A stretch of 64,000 nucleotides of DNA from Pelosinus sp. (GCA_029239675.1 JARBUM010000008.1:1-64000), one strand, 5' to 3'; positions 16,913-25,885 are shown, counted from the first letter of the stretch. The notes: a model not told the origin generated them from the sequence alone. Numbers and translations are program-made.

Positions 16913-18205
16913 TTGAATAAATACATTGGTTCTGAAGAAATTTTACGTAAAAAGCGTGACTATCTAATTCCCTGCGTATATCACTTCTACAATAAACCTA
17001 TGCAATTAGTTCGGGGAGAAATGCAATATTTATATGACTCCACTGGCAAAGAATATTTAGACTGCTTCGCTGGTGTATCTGTAGTCAATTGTGGTCACTG
17101 CAATTCTGAAATTACCAAAGCAATCTGTGAACAAGTTAATACCTTGCAGCATACTTGTACAATTTATCTAACTGAAAACATAGTAAACCTAGCTGAGCAA
17201 TTGGCTCAAATTACTCCTGGAAGATTGCAAAAAACTTTTTTTTGCTCAAGCGGAAGTGAAGCCAATGAAGGCGCAGCTCTCTTAGCCTCTCTTTACACGG
17301 GAAACTCTGAATTTATTAGCCTGCGCCAAGGACTGCATGGGCGTACTAAATTAGGTATGAGCCTCACTGGTCTTAGTCTGTGGCGTACGGATTCTGCTCC
17401 TGTTGGTGGCATTAGTTTTGCTCCTAACGCTTACTGCTACCGCTGTCCTTTTGACAAAAAATATCCTGAATGTGATTTAGCATGCGCTAATGAAATTGAA
17501 ACCATAATAAAAACAGCTACTTCCGGAAAAGTAGCTGCCATGTTTGTAGAACCAATTCAAGGTAATGGGGGAATGATTACCCCACCACTTGATTATTTTA
17601 AGCGAGTCAAATCCATTTTAGACGCCCATGGAATTTTATTGATTGTCGATGAAGTACAAACTGGTTTTGGCCGCACTGGCAAATTATTCGCCATGGAACA
17701 CTATGATGTAGAACCAGATATCATGACTATGGCGAAAGCACTTGCTAACGGTACACCCGTTGGAGCTTTCACAGCTAGAGCGGAAATCGCAGATGTTTAT
17801 ACTCGCCCTGGTGCTTCCACCTTAGGTGGAAATCCTGTAACAGCTGCAGCGAGTCTAGCTACTTTAAATTACATTATTAAGAATGATCTTCCAACCAAAG
17901 CTGCTACACTGGGTAAAATACTAAAAGACGGACTTACCACCTTACAGCATAAATATCCTATTATTGGAGACATTCGTGGCTTAGGTCTTATGGTAGGTGC
18001 CGAATTAGTATATCCTGACAAAACACCTGCCATCAAAGAAACTGATTTCATTTTAGAAGAAATGAAAAACCGGGGTATTTTGTTAGGCAAGAATGGTCCT
18101 AACCGTAATATATTAGCTTTTCAGCCGCCTCTCGTGATTACTGCTGAAGATATTCACAATGTACTCAACAACTTAGATGACATCTTGTCTTCTATTAAAG
18201 TTTAA
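16913..18205 (+). CDS. Class III (omega) aminotransferase, AGXT2-like
   Basis: The 430-residue PLP enzyme has the class III pattern: FFCSSGSEANEGA binds the phosphate, LIVDEVQTGFGRTG is the conserved beta-strand with the PLP-nitrogen aspartate, and MAKALANG carries the Schiff-base lysine. Residues around HYDVEPD and the GGN after it resemble the alanine-glyoxylate/beta-alanine (AGXT2) branch, but ornithine or GABA as substrate cannot be excluded. A CPFDKKYPECDLAC segment near residues 178-191 has three cysteines, which also occurs in that branch. The start is TTG with GAAAGGTGAG before it. It ends the operon with the binding protein and the U32 protein. Confidence 0.85.
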   Translation: MNKYIGSEEILRKKRDYLIPCVYHFYNKPMQLVRGEMQYLYDSTGKEYLDCFAGVSVVNCGHCNSEITKAICEQVNTLQHTCTIYLTENIVNLAEQLAQITPGRLQKTFFCSSGSEANEGAALLASLYTGNSEFISLRQGLHGRTKLGMSLTGLSLWRTDSAPVGGISFAPNAYCYRCPFDKKYPECDLACANEIETIIKTATSGKVAAMFVEPIQGNGGMITPPLDYFKRVKSILDAHGILLIVDEVQTGFGRTGKLFAMEHYDVEPDIMTMAKALANGTPVGAFTARAEIADVYTRPGASTLGGNPVTAAASLATLNYIIKNDLPTKAATLGKILKDGLTTLQHKYPIIGDIRGLGLMVGAELVYPDKTPAIKETDFILEEMKNRGILLGKNGPNRNILAFQPPLVITAEDIHNVLNNLDDILSSIKV

Positions 18206-18505
18206 CTATAATTCACGCATTAAGCGTTCTGGGCGTATCCGTTTTCGGGTATGCTCTTCTTTTTTCAGCATGGCTTGTAATTGGGAGGGACGTCGTTTAA
18301 CTGCTTTTATTCTTCTTGCATGAGCAATAAATGCTACAATCGCTATCATCGCCCACAAGATTAGAAAAACTCTTCCAGCTACTGATACAATCAGTTCAGG
18401 TATAAAAAGAGCAAACAACGTCAACATCGTAATTAATGCCAATATACTTATTAAAGATCCAAATTTACTTATTTTTTCCTTAAATAGAGTTCTCGTAACA
18501 GTCAC
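18206..18505 (-). CDS. Small two-helix membrane protein of unknown function
   Basis: The 99-residue protein has two hydrophobic segments (about 17-37 and 41-61) and a strongly basic C-terminal tail (HARRIKAVKRR...KRIRPERLMREL). No family is recognised. The first possible start is a GTG at 18505 with AAGGG only just before it, so the exact start is unsure. Its stop codon directly abuts the stop of the convergent aminotransferase gene. The basic tail would face the cytoplasm. Confidence 0.6.
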   Translation of the reverse strand: MTVTRTLFKEKISKFGSLISILALITMLTLFALFIPELIVSVAGRVFLILWAMIAIVAFIAHARRIKAVKRRPSQLQAMLKKEEHTRKRIRPERLMREL

Positions 18506-18639
18506 CCCTTACTTATTCCAATTTTGCCTGTAAATAAGTGTGCTAGTTTAATTTATTCTGACTTACAGTTAACTATTACCAAAATCTCAAATTTTATGCA
18601 TAAATATGACTAAATCTAATGCTGGCAATGACAGAGGAG

Positions 18640-20676
18640 TTATATTGAGCATTTTTTCCTACGTCTTTTAGAGCGAACATCAACCTTTGTATCATAAAAG
18701 GTACTCGCTGCCCCTTTATCTGTAAGGCGCTGGGAGGTCAATGCATTCACAGAACACTGTCCTGGGGTATTATTGATCCAGAAAATTCCTTCTGCTACAA
18801 CGACTCCATCAGGAACTTCAGAGGTTATCTTCAAGATAAAAGCAACTTCTCCCCGCTCGTTAAAAGCAATTACTTCTTCCCCATCTTTTAGCCCTTTATC
18901 TACAGCATCATTAGGGTTCATCATTAAATACATCCCTTTTCTTTTTTCCAGAAGTTCAGGGCGTTCATTAAATGAAGAATTAAGAGAATATAACCCTGGA
19001 GTATTCATGAACCAAAAAGGAGCATCATCTCCATGAGATGTATTATACTTTGGTAGAACATCCATTTCTCGTGGGTTAGAAATTTCAATTTTTCCTGAAG
19101 GTGTTTCAAAGATCATCTTATAATTAGGGGGTAATGGCAATTCTACTGCAATCCCTTCCTGTACTTTAGCCATATCAATACCGGCTAACCAAGGTCTGGG
19201 CGATTCTAATAACTGCTGAATAATTTCATCAGTTGTTTGCTGAAAGAAAGGTTCTTCAAAGCCCATAGCATTTGCTAGCAACCTGAAAACATCCCAATTG
19301 GCTCTAGCTTCTCCTACAGGCGGAATCACTGGATAGGCCCGTTGGACACAATAATGTCCATAAGATCGATATATATCCGAATGTTCTAGAGAACTGGTAG
19401 CGGGCAGTACCAGATCTGCATAACGGGCAGTATCCGTCATAAAACGTTCATGAACAACTGTAAAGAGGTCTTCCCGCAATAGTCCTTTTAATACAGCATT
19501 TTGATCAGGTGCTATAACAGCAGGGTTAGAATGGTATACATACATACTCTTAATGGGTGGATTTTTCATATTTTGTAAAGCATGCCCCAATTGGTTCATA
19601 TTCACAACTCGGGTAGGCTCATTTATAAAATCTTCCCGAGTTATCGACTCCATGGCAAAAGCACTTCCCGTACTAACGCTTGATAAAAGTCCGCCTCCTA
19701 CCTTCGCCCAAGCTCCTACAATAGCAGGAAGACAGGTAATCGTACGAACTGTCATTGCCCCATTACCATACCGGGATAAGCCGCTGCCCATGACAATAAA
19801 AGGAGCCCGTGCTTTTCCATATAGAGTAGCCATTTCCTCTATAGCAGCAGCATCAATCCCCGTGATATTACTAACTATCTCTGGCGAATAATTAGGCAAT
19901 GAATCTTTTTTGAAAGCCTCAAATCCTTGTACATATTTATCAACAAATTCTTCATCTACTAAATTCTTACGCACTAATGTATTCATCATTCCTAAAGCTA
20001 AGGCTCCATCGCTACCAGGTCGTACCAGAATCACCTTATCAGCAAATTGAGTTGCTGAGGATTGATACGTCTCAATCAACCAGACCACAGCTCCCGCTTT
20101 CTTCGCTTCCCGCACTTGATAAAGCAAATGAATATTGGTTGCTAGAATATTGCTTCCCCAAATAATAATTAAATCACTTGCTGCTACTTCTTGAGGATGA
20201 GGTGCTAGACTCGATCCCATTACCGTAGACCAACCATATCCTTTAGCGGTAGAGCAAATCGTTCGTTGTAAGCGGGAAGCTCCTAGACGATGAAAAAAAG
20301 CTTCACCAATATTGCGTTGTACTAAGCCCATTGTTCCTGCATAGGAATAAGGAAGAATCGCCTGAGCACCATGCTCTTCAATAATCTTTTCCCAATGTTC
20401 CTTAATGTGATTAATCGCCTCATCCCAAGATATCTCTTTAAATTCTCCAGCACCTTTAGCTCCGGTCCGTAATAAAGGCTTCGTTAACCGTTCTGGAGAA
20501 TGTACTGTTTTTTCATAATGATTCATTTTGGAACACAACGTCCCTTTCGTATGAGGATGATCCGGGTCACCCATGACTCTTACCGCTTTTCCTTCTGCTG
20601 TTTCTATCAAAAGCCCACAGGCATCGGGACAGTCATAAGGACAAACAGACCGTTTTACTTCCAGTTTACTATTCAC
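18640..20676 (-). CDS. YyaE-like molybdopterin (bis-MGD) oxidoreductase
   Basis: The 678-residue protein belongs to the DMSO reductase superfamily. The N-terminal CPYDCPDAC...GTLCSK pattern binds a [4Fe-4S] cluster; bis-MGD binding segments include IIWGSNI and the C-terminal barrel (YLMMNPNDAVDKGLKDGE). There is no Tat signal or membrane anchor, so it is cytoplasmic; the closest family I can name is B. subtilis YyaE. The electron partner and substrate are unknown; the C-terminus ends in a basic RSKRRRKK stretch. GGGAGG stands 7 nt before the GTG at 20676, which I prefer over an upstream ATG that would place this site inside the gene. It follows the molybdenum cofactor genes on the same strand, separated by a long hairpin. 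Confidence 0.85.
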   Translation of the reverse strand: MNSKLEVKRSVCPYDCPDACGLLIETAEGKAVRVMGDPDHPHTKGTLCSKMNHYEKTVHSPERLTKPLLRTGAKGAGEFKEISWDEAINHIKEHWEKIIEEHGAQAILPYSYAGTMGLVQRNIGEAFFHRLGASRLQRTICSTAKGYGWSTVMGSSLAPHPQEVAASDLIIIWGSNILATNIHLLYQVREAKKAGAVVWLIETYQSSATQFADKVILVRPGSDGALALGMMNTLVRKNLVDEEFVDKYVQGFEAFKKDSLPNYSPEIVSNITGIDAAAIEEMATLYGKARAPFIVMGSGLSRYGNGAMTVRTITCLPAIVGAWAKVGGGLLSSVSTGSAFAMESITREDFINEPTRVVNMNQLGHALQNMKNPPIKSMYVYHSNPAVIAPDQNAVLKGLLREDLFTVVHERFMTDTARYADLVLPATSSLEHSDIYRSYGHYCVQRAYPVIPPVGEARANWDVFRLLANAMGFEEPFFQQTTDEIIQQLLESPRPWLAGIDMAKVQEGIAVELPLPPNYKMIFETPSGKIEISNPREMDVLPKYNTSHGDDAPFWFMNTPGLYSLNSSFNERPELLEKRKGMYLMMNPNDAVDKGLKDGEEVIAFNERGEVAFILKITSEVPDGVVVAEGIFWINNTPGQCSVNALTSQRLTDKGAASTFYDTKVDVRSKRRRKKCSI

Positions 20677-20776
20677 TACGTAACCTCCCGTTATATTCTC
20701 GGCCATCTATTTTAATTCTTGAATTTTATTCGTCTCACTTGAGTCAAACTCCTGTTTTTTAATTCTATTTTCTGCA

Positions 20777-20833
20777 TTATAGTAAACAAATACTCCTAAA
20801 CGGATTACGTTTAGGAGTATTTGTTTACTATAA
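20777..20833. repeat. 26-bp perfect inverted repeat behind the Mo cofactor genes
   Basis: Arms 20777-20802 and 20808-20833 are exact complements around a 5-nt loop. The - strand continuation has no T tract, so it is not a standard intrinsic terminator. It separates the MOSC-Mog gene from the YyaE-like gene and could block transcription, protect an mRNA end or bind a protein. Confidence 0.75.
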
Positions 20834-20860
20834 GACTAATTATTATTTCTTATTCTCTCA

Positions 20861-21811
20861 CTATGCTCTTTTATCTGTCGCCTGACCGCACTCACCACCT
20901 GTACCACGAAGAATTTCCAAAGCGTGGGGTAATACAGGCAGAATGATTTGTAGACATTCACGCACCGCTTTAGGGCTACCTGGTAAATTGACGATCAAGC
21001 ATTTGCCACGAATACCTGCCACTGCTCGGCTTAACATGGCTCTAGGAGATATGGCAAAGCTTTCCCTTCTCATGGCTTCTGGCAAACCTGGCACAGCTCT
21101 TTCAATGACACGCAATGTAGCTTCTGGAGTTACATCTCGTTGGGAAAAACCAGTCCCACCCGTAGTAAGTAAAAGCCCTACACCTAGTTGATCCACCATT
21201 TCCGTCATGGCCGTTGCTAGTATATCCTGATCATCAGGCAATAAACGATAGTCAATGACTTGCCCCCCTATATCTGGCACAAGTTTTTCAATCTCTTTGG
21301 CACTAAGATCTTCTCGTTCGCCTCTCGATCCTTTATCACTAGCCGTAATAATCCCCACAGGTATTCCCTGCCAAATTGCAATTGGATCCTCTGCTTTTAT
21401 ATTGCCGCCTATTAGTACACGAGCAAAAATCCCCTCTTTCGGCATGACACACTGTCCAACTTGTTTGAAAATTTCACAATGATGATGACAACTCTTACCA
21501 ATCTGGGTTATTTCAAGTAAGGTTTCACCTGCCTTCAAATAGGTACCAACAGGTAGTTTGAAAAGTTCTAATCCCTCCGTAGTGAGATTCTCAGCAAAGT
21601 CTCCTGGAACTAGCTCCAAGCCTTTTTGCCTTCCTATTTCCCGCATTTTTTCAATACTATCTATACCGAGTAAGCTGATCTGCCTGTGCCATTTTCCTGC
21701 ATGAGCATCGCCTTCCATACCCCAATTAGGTATTAATTTTGCCTCACCTATGTTTTCTTTGCGAACACCCTTCATTTTACTAATGCAAACAGCAGCTATT
21801 TTGGCTGACAT
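20861..21811 (-). CDS. MOSC domain fused to MogA/MoaB molybdopterin adenylyltransferase domain
   Basis: The 316-residue protein joins two domains. Residues 1-150 form a MOSC domain (GMEGDAHAGKWHRQISLL; the conserved cysteine lies in GKSCHHHCEIF), which is thought to handle sulfur for metal-sulfur cofactors. Residues 155-310 form a MogA/MoaB domain (GIITASDKGSRGEREDLS, LLTTGGTGFSQRDVTPEAT, NLPGSPKAVRECL), which adenylates molybdopterin before metal insertion. It is the last gene of the nre-moe-mog series, 43 nt after the MoeA-like gene, so the cell coordinates cofactor supply with nitrate reductase. Confidence 0.9.
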   Translation of the reverse strand: MSAKIAAVCISKMKGVRKENIGEAKLIPNWGMEGDAHAGKWHRQISLLGIDSIEKMREIGRQKGLELVPGDFAENLTTEGLELFKLPVGTYLKAGETLLEITQIGKSCHHHCEIFKQVGQCVMPKEGIFARVLIGGNIKAEDPIAIWQGIPVGIITASDKGSRGEREDLSAKEIEKLVPDIGGQVIDYRLLPDDQDILATAMTEMVDQLGVGLLLTTGGTGFSQRDVTPEATLRVIERAVPGLPEAMRRESFAISPRAMLSRAVAGIRGKCLIVNLPGSPKAVRECLQIILPVLPHALEILRGTGGECGQATDKRA

Positions 21812-21854
21812 AGGTCACCCTCCCTTTCAACTAGGCCGCTCTTATTGCCTTTTT

Positions 21855-22874
21855 TTATTTTGCAAATGAACAATGAGGATATCGACAGCCACCATCACAA
21901 CGTCGGCACAAACCACCATGCCCCAAGGATGCTACATACTGACGAGTAATACGCTCACCTACCAATACTTTGGGCAATACTACATCAAGTACCGTTACCT
22001 TACTAAACATGCCACATGCAGGAATACCAAGTATAGGTATCTCATCTAAGTAGGCTGCCAAAAACATGGCACCAGGCAATACAGGCGTACCGTATACTGC
22101 CACTTCTGCTCCTGCTTTTTTTACACCTGCCAAGGTTACGTCATCAGGATCGACTGACATTCCCCCTGTGACAAATACAATATCATTCTTAGTTGCTAAG
22201 TTTTTTATCTTCTCTGCAATTAAATCAGCATCATCAGGTAAAAAGATGGTTTCTGTAACGACACTACCTAGATCTTTAAACTTCTTTTTTATAACTGCTT
22301 CAAATTTATCTTTAATTATACCATAATATACCTCATTACCCGTGATTAGTAGACCTGCTTTTTTTGCGACAAAAGGCATAATGTGAATTAGGTTTCCATC
22401 CGCACAAATCTCTTGAGCCTTCTCCATTGTCGCTTTTGGCAAGACTAAGGGTATAATCTTAGCCGTAGCCACTATTTCCCCCATACACACAGGACTATTA
22501 TTATGCAACGTGGAGAGGGATAAACCTTCCAACATATTAATTTCAAATAATTTTTCCGAGTTGATCTTTAACATACCATGGCACTGGGCTCTTAGCCCCA
22601 CCTTACCTTCGGCAGCCTCTGAAAATAACAATTCCTTATGTCCCACTAAAAGGGCTAGTTGCTGGGCCGCATCATTTTCATGGGCTTGATCATCATCAAT
22701 TTCCATGACATATACATTGTTTTTTCCCATACTTCGCATTAAAGCAATATCTTCTTCTTTAATAATATGACCCTTTTTAAAAGCTACCCCACTGGTTTCT
22801 CCAGGTACAACGCGAGTAAGATCTTGTCCTAGCACCATACCGATTGCTTGACTTACATCAATTGATTTCATCAT
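21855..22874 (-). CDS. MoeA/MoaB-type molybdopterin-binding protein with a Cys tail
   Basis: This 339-residue protein has a C-terminal-half molybdopterin-binding fold (GLLITGNEVYYGIIKDKFE, FVTGGMSVDPDDVT, GIPACGMFSKVTVLD), while the N-terminal half (DVSQAIGMVLGQDLTRVVPGE) resembles MoeA lead-in sequences. Such proteins stand next to molybdoenzymes in anaerobes, but their reaction is not defined. It ends in a C-X2-C-X3-C-X4-C cluster (CRRCDGGCRYPHC) that MoeA itself lacks and that could bind zinc or an iron-sulfur cluster. It lies 11 nt after moeA. Confidence 0.8.
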   Translation of the reverse strand: MMKSIDVSQAIGMVLGQDLTRVVPGETSGVAFKKGHIIKEEDIALMRSMGKNNVYVMEIDDDQAHENDAAQQLALLVGHKELLFSEAAEGKVGLRAQCHGMLKINSEKLFEINMLEGLSLSTLHNNSPVCMGEIVATAKIIPLVLPKATMEKAQEICADGNLIHIMPFVAKKAGLLITGNEVYYGIIKDKFEAVIKKKFKDLGSVVTETIFLPDDADLIAEKIKNLATKNDIVFVTGGMSVDPDDVTLAGVKKAGAEVAVYGTPVLPGAMFLAAYLDEIPILGIPACGMFSKVTVLDVVLPKVLVGERITRQYVASLGHGGLCRRCDGGCRYPHCSFAK

Positions 22875-22885
22875 GTATTTCCTTT

Positions 22886-24097
22886 CTAATCAACCAATAA
22901 TCGGACTTCAACGGTAGTTCCTATTGGTAAACAACTACTGCCTTCTGAAATATCAAGTAAGGCATTAGCAGGCAATAGGCCTGCTAACATGCCGTTACCT
23001 TGATAACCAATAGGCTCAGCATGTAACCTTCCGTCAATATTTTCGCACCTTGCCCAAATAAAACGTCTAGACTTACTTTTTTTGTTAAAAGCTTTTTTAA
23101 GTTTTGCCTGGGCTCTAGGGCGTTCAAGGAATTCAACGCCTGACATTTTTCGGAGTAAAGGCCTTAATAAAACCTCAAAGGAAACATTTGCCGACGCTGG
23201 ATTTCCAGATAGAGCTACCATTAAAGCATCATGCCAGCAACCAGCTATTACAGGCATACCTGGTTTCATGGCTAACCGCGTAAATAATGGTGTTATCCCC
23301 AACTTGCTAAAAAGTTGCTCCATTAAATCATAGTCACCAACAGAAGCCCCACCTGTAGTTATATACATATCAACATCTTCGTGACCTACTAGCATTTTTT
23401 CTATTTCGTCAATATCATCTTGCACTTGCCCTAAGAGGATAGGCTCTCCTCCAGCCTCTCTAACTTTTGCCATTAACATATAGTTATTCGAATTACGGAT
23501 TTTCCCTTTTTCTAAGGGCTGGTCAATAGCAACAATCTCAGTCCCTGTAGCCAAAATAGCGACTTTAGGCTTTTTAAAAACCAAGGGTCTGCTCTTGCCA
23601 AGCATGGCCAATATTCCTAAAGCCCCATCTTTTATTGCCATACCCTTTTTTAACATGATTTGGCCAGTACAAATTTCTTCACCTTGCCTACAGATATTGT
23701 GATTTGCCCCTGTAGCTGTAAAAATGCTCACCATATCCTGATGAACATTTGTATCTTCTAGTCGAATGATTGCGTCTGCACCTTCAGGGATTTTCGCACC
23801 TGTCATAATTCGAGTAGCCGTACCAGTTTCTACATTTTTACTTGGCCAACTGCCTGCAGGCACGTAATCTACTTGTTTTAGCACTACTGGTCGAAGAGAT
23901 GAAGCGTGCTCTACATCTTCCATTCGTACTGCATATCCATCTAAAGGTGAGCGATCAAAAGGCGGAAAATCCATATCTGCTATAATGTCTTCTGCTAAAA
24001 CTCGATTATAGCAATCTTCTAGGGGAGTATAAACCTTTTCTTGCACCTTTACCTTTTCCAGTAAAATAGTCATAGCATCTTCTAGTGATATTGCCAC
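22886..24097 (-). CDS. moeA: Molybdopterin molybdenumtransferase MoeA
   Basis: MoeA inserts molybdate into adenylated molybdopterin. The 403-residue protein has the full MoeA layout: the N-terminal part with PPFDRSPLDGYAVR (about residues 42-55), the MogA-like domain with VAILATGTEIV and TTGGASVGDYD, and the beta-barrel C-terminal domain near 330-403. A GTG start at 24097 has AAGGAGA about 8 nt before it. It follows nreC by 45 nt and is the first of three cofactor genes, which supports joint expression with the nitrate reductase regulators. Confidence 0.93.
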   Translation of the reverse strand: MAISLEDAMTILLEKVKVQEKVYTPLEDCYNRVLAEDIIADMDFPPFDRSPLDGYAVRMEDVEHASSLRPVVLKQVDYVPAGSWPSKNVETGTATRIMTGAKIPEGADAIIRLEDTNVHQDMVSIFTATGANHNICRQGEEICTGQIMLKKGMAIKDGALGILAMLGKSRPLVFKKPKVAILATGTEIVAIDQPLEKGKIRNSNNYMLMAKVREAGGEPILLGQVQDDIDEIEKMLVGHEDVDMYITTGGASVGDYDLMEQLFSKLGITPLFTRLAMKPGMPVIAGCWHDALMVALSGNPASANVSFEVLLRPLLRKMSGVEFLERPRAQAKLKKAFNKKSKSRRFIWARCENIDGRLHAEPIGYQGNGMLAGLLPANALLDISEGSSCLPIGTTVEVRLLVD

Positions 24098-24142
24098 CTC
24101 AACATTCTCCTTCCGATGACACTTAAAATATCGTTAATAATA

Positions 24143-24802
24143 TTAGCCTTCCAAATCTAATAGCCCTTTCTTCATAGCGTATTTAACCATCTCAGGCCTG
24201 GTTTTTAAGTGGAGTTTTTCCATGATTCTAGCTTTGTAAGCTTCAACTGTTTTAACAGAAAGACAAAGTTGCCCGGCAATATCTTTATTCGCATACCCCA
24301 TAGCCACTAAACGCAAGGTTTGCTTTTCTCGTTCCGTTAATAACTGTAATGGTTCAAATTCTTCACCTTTATTTCCCTGACGCAAAAATCCTTCAATTAA
24401 TGATTTGGCGGCAGATGGATATAAATAGGATTCCCCTTGATGAACTGTGCGAATGGCCTTAAGTAAATCAAAGTCAGGAGCATTTTTTAAAATATATCCC
24501 ACTGCTCCCGCCTTTAGAGACTGAAACAGATATTCTTCATCATCATGCATGGTTAGAATTAGCACCCTCGTTTCTGGCAGCAATTCCTTTAATCTAGCAG
24601 TAGCAATCAGACCATTCTCACCTGGAGGCATACTCAAATCCATAAGTGCTACCTGTGGAAGAAGTTTTACCCCTAATTCCACTGCTTCTCTGCCATCGGC
24701 GGCCACCCCTACCACCTGCATATCCTGCTGAGAATTGATTAGCATGGCTAGCCCAGAACGGACAACGGCATGATCATCAGCTATTAGAACACGAATGGTC
24801 AT
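24143..24802 (-). CDS. nreC: NreC-like LuxR/NarL-family response regulator
   Basis: The 219-residue protein has a receiver domain (acidic pair at Asp9-Asp10, phospho-acceptor Asp55 in ALMDLSMPP, Thr/Lys switch in LTMHD and YILKNA) and a C-terminal LuxR helix-turn-helix (LTEREKQTLRLVAMGYANKDIA... near 154-200). It overlaps nreB by 26 nt, so kinase and regulator are translationally coupled. In staphylococci NreC activates nitrate and nitrite reductase genes. Palindromes of the type I recall as its site (TAGGG-N4-CCCTA) stand before narK and asrA in this window. The name rests on the complete nreABC neighbourhood; NarL-like regulators of other systems share the same domains. Confidence 0.88.
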   Translation of the reverse strand: MTIRVLIADDHAVVRSGLAMLINSQQDMQVVGVAADGREAVELGVKLLPQVALMDLSMPPGENGLIATARLKELLPETRVLILTMHDDEEYLFQSLKAGAVGYILKNAPDFDLLKAIRTVHQGESYLYPSAAKSLIEGFLRQGNKGEEFEPLQLLTEREKQTLRLVAMGYANKDIAGQLCLSVKTVEAYKARIMEKLHLKTRPEMVKYAMKKGLLDLEG

Positions 24803-25862
24803 AGGCTCTTTCCTCCTCTTTGTCTAAGGGAACATACACTCGAATTGTAGTACCACAATCCGCTCTGGAAGTAATGTCAAGGGTTCCGCCAATTAGTTTC
24901 GCTCTTTCACGCATACCATAAAGCCCCAGTCCTGTTCCCAGCACTTCAATTTTCTCTAAATTAAATCCCCGCCCCAAGTCTGTAACAACCAAATACAACA
25001 GTTGATCTTTTTCCTCAAAACGTATCTCCAGTGTGTCAGTATTCGCATATTTAGCCGCATTAATCATAGCTTCTTGACATATGCGATAAAGGGCCGTTTC
25101 TATGGATGACCCATAACGGCGTTCTTGTCCTACAACAGATAAATTTGTTACTATGCCATAGGTTCGTTCAAATTGTTTAATATAAGAACGCAAGGCTGGC
25201 ACAAGTCCCCAATCATCAAGGGAGGAAGGCCTAAGATCTACAGCAATATGTCGTACTTCATCTAAAGCCTGAACCGCCATATCTCTTACTAGTTGAAAAT
25301 GGCCTTTTAAGTCATCTTCAAGTTCCATTTGTTCAATTATATTAAGCCCTACAATCATGCTATAAATAGTCTGACCCACTCCATCATGTAGTTCACGCGA
25401 TACCCTTTTACGCTCCTCTTCTTGTGCCTGAATCATATAATTAGCCATTTTTTTCTGGACATGTTTTTGTTCTTGTTTATTGTGTTCCGACATATCTCGA
25501 AGCACAACAATCAAAAAAGCGCCGACATGCTGAGGCAAACGAGTCGTACTAGCTGCTGCAGAGAAAATGTGCCCATTTTTGTGCAATAAACGAATCTCAA
25601 ATGAAGAGATGCTTTCTAATGTAGTAAAACAATTTATACAAGCAGTAAAATCTGCACATTTATTCATTCCATGGCAAATATCGCATAGGTTTACTTTCTG
25701 AATCAACTCATCAGTGCAGTAACCTGTCAATCTTTCCATTGACGGATTCGCACCAGCAATAACGCCATTCTCATCTAAAATGACAATTGCATCACTTGCA
25801 TACTGAAAAATTGTTTTTAATAATGACTCCGAAGTTTTTTGCTTCACACCGATAGCCTCCAT
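24777..25862 (-). CDS. nreB: NreB-like oxygen-sensing PAS histidine kinase
   Basis: The 361-residue soluble kinase has an N-terminal PAS domain (about 10-125), a HisKA_3 dimerisation segment with the phospho-acceptor His159 in SRELHDGVGQ, and a HATPase_c domain (NAAKYANT near 275, DLGRGF, GTGLGLYGMRER). The PAS domain carries C60, C63, C75 and C78, the C-X2-C-X11-C-X2-C spacing that binds the oxygen-labile [4Fe-4S] cluster in staphylococcal NreB, whose acceptor is also His159 as I recall. An extra Cys69 sits midway between the pairs. No membrane segment is present. It lies 23 nt after nreA and overlaps nreC. Under anoxia the cluster should be intact and the kinase active. Confidence 0.92.
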   Translation of the reverse strand: MEAIGVKQKTSESLLKTIFQYASDAIVILDENGVIAGANPSMERLTGYCTDELIQKVNLCDICHGMNKCADFTACINCFTTLESISSFEIRLLHKNGHIFSAAASTTRLPQHVGAFLIVVLRDMSEHNKQEQKHVQKKMANYMIQAQEEERKRVSRELHDGVGQTIYSMIVGLNIIEQMELEDDLKGHFQLVRDMAVQALDEVRHIAVDLRPSSLDDWGLVPALRSYIKQFERTYGIVTNLSVVGQERRYGSSIETALYRICQEAMINAAKYANTDTLEIRFEEKDQLLYLVVTDLGRGFNLEKIEVLGTGLGLYGMRERAKLIGGTLDITSRADCGTTIRVYVPLDKEEERAYDHSCSNS

Positions 25863-25885
25863 TATAGCAAATACATGATCGTCTC

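Noticed and set aside
20707-20776. Molybdenum cofactor riboswitch before the YyaE-like gene
   Set aside because: The leader is too short and I find none of the expected paired helices.
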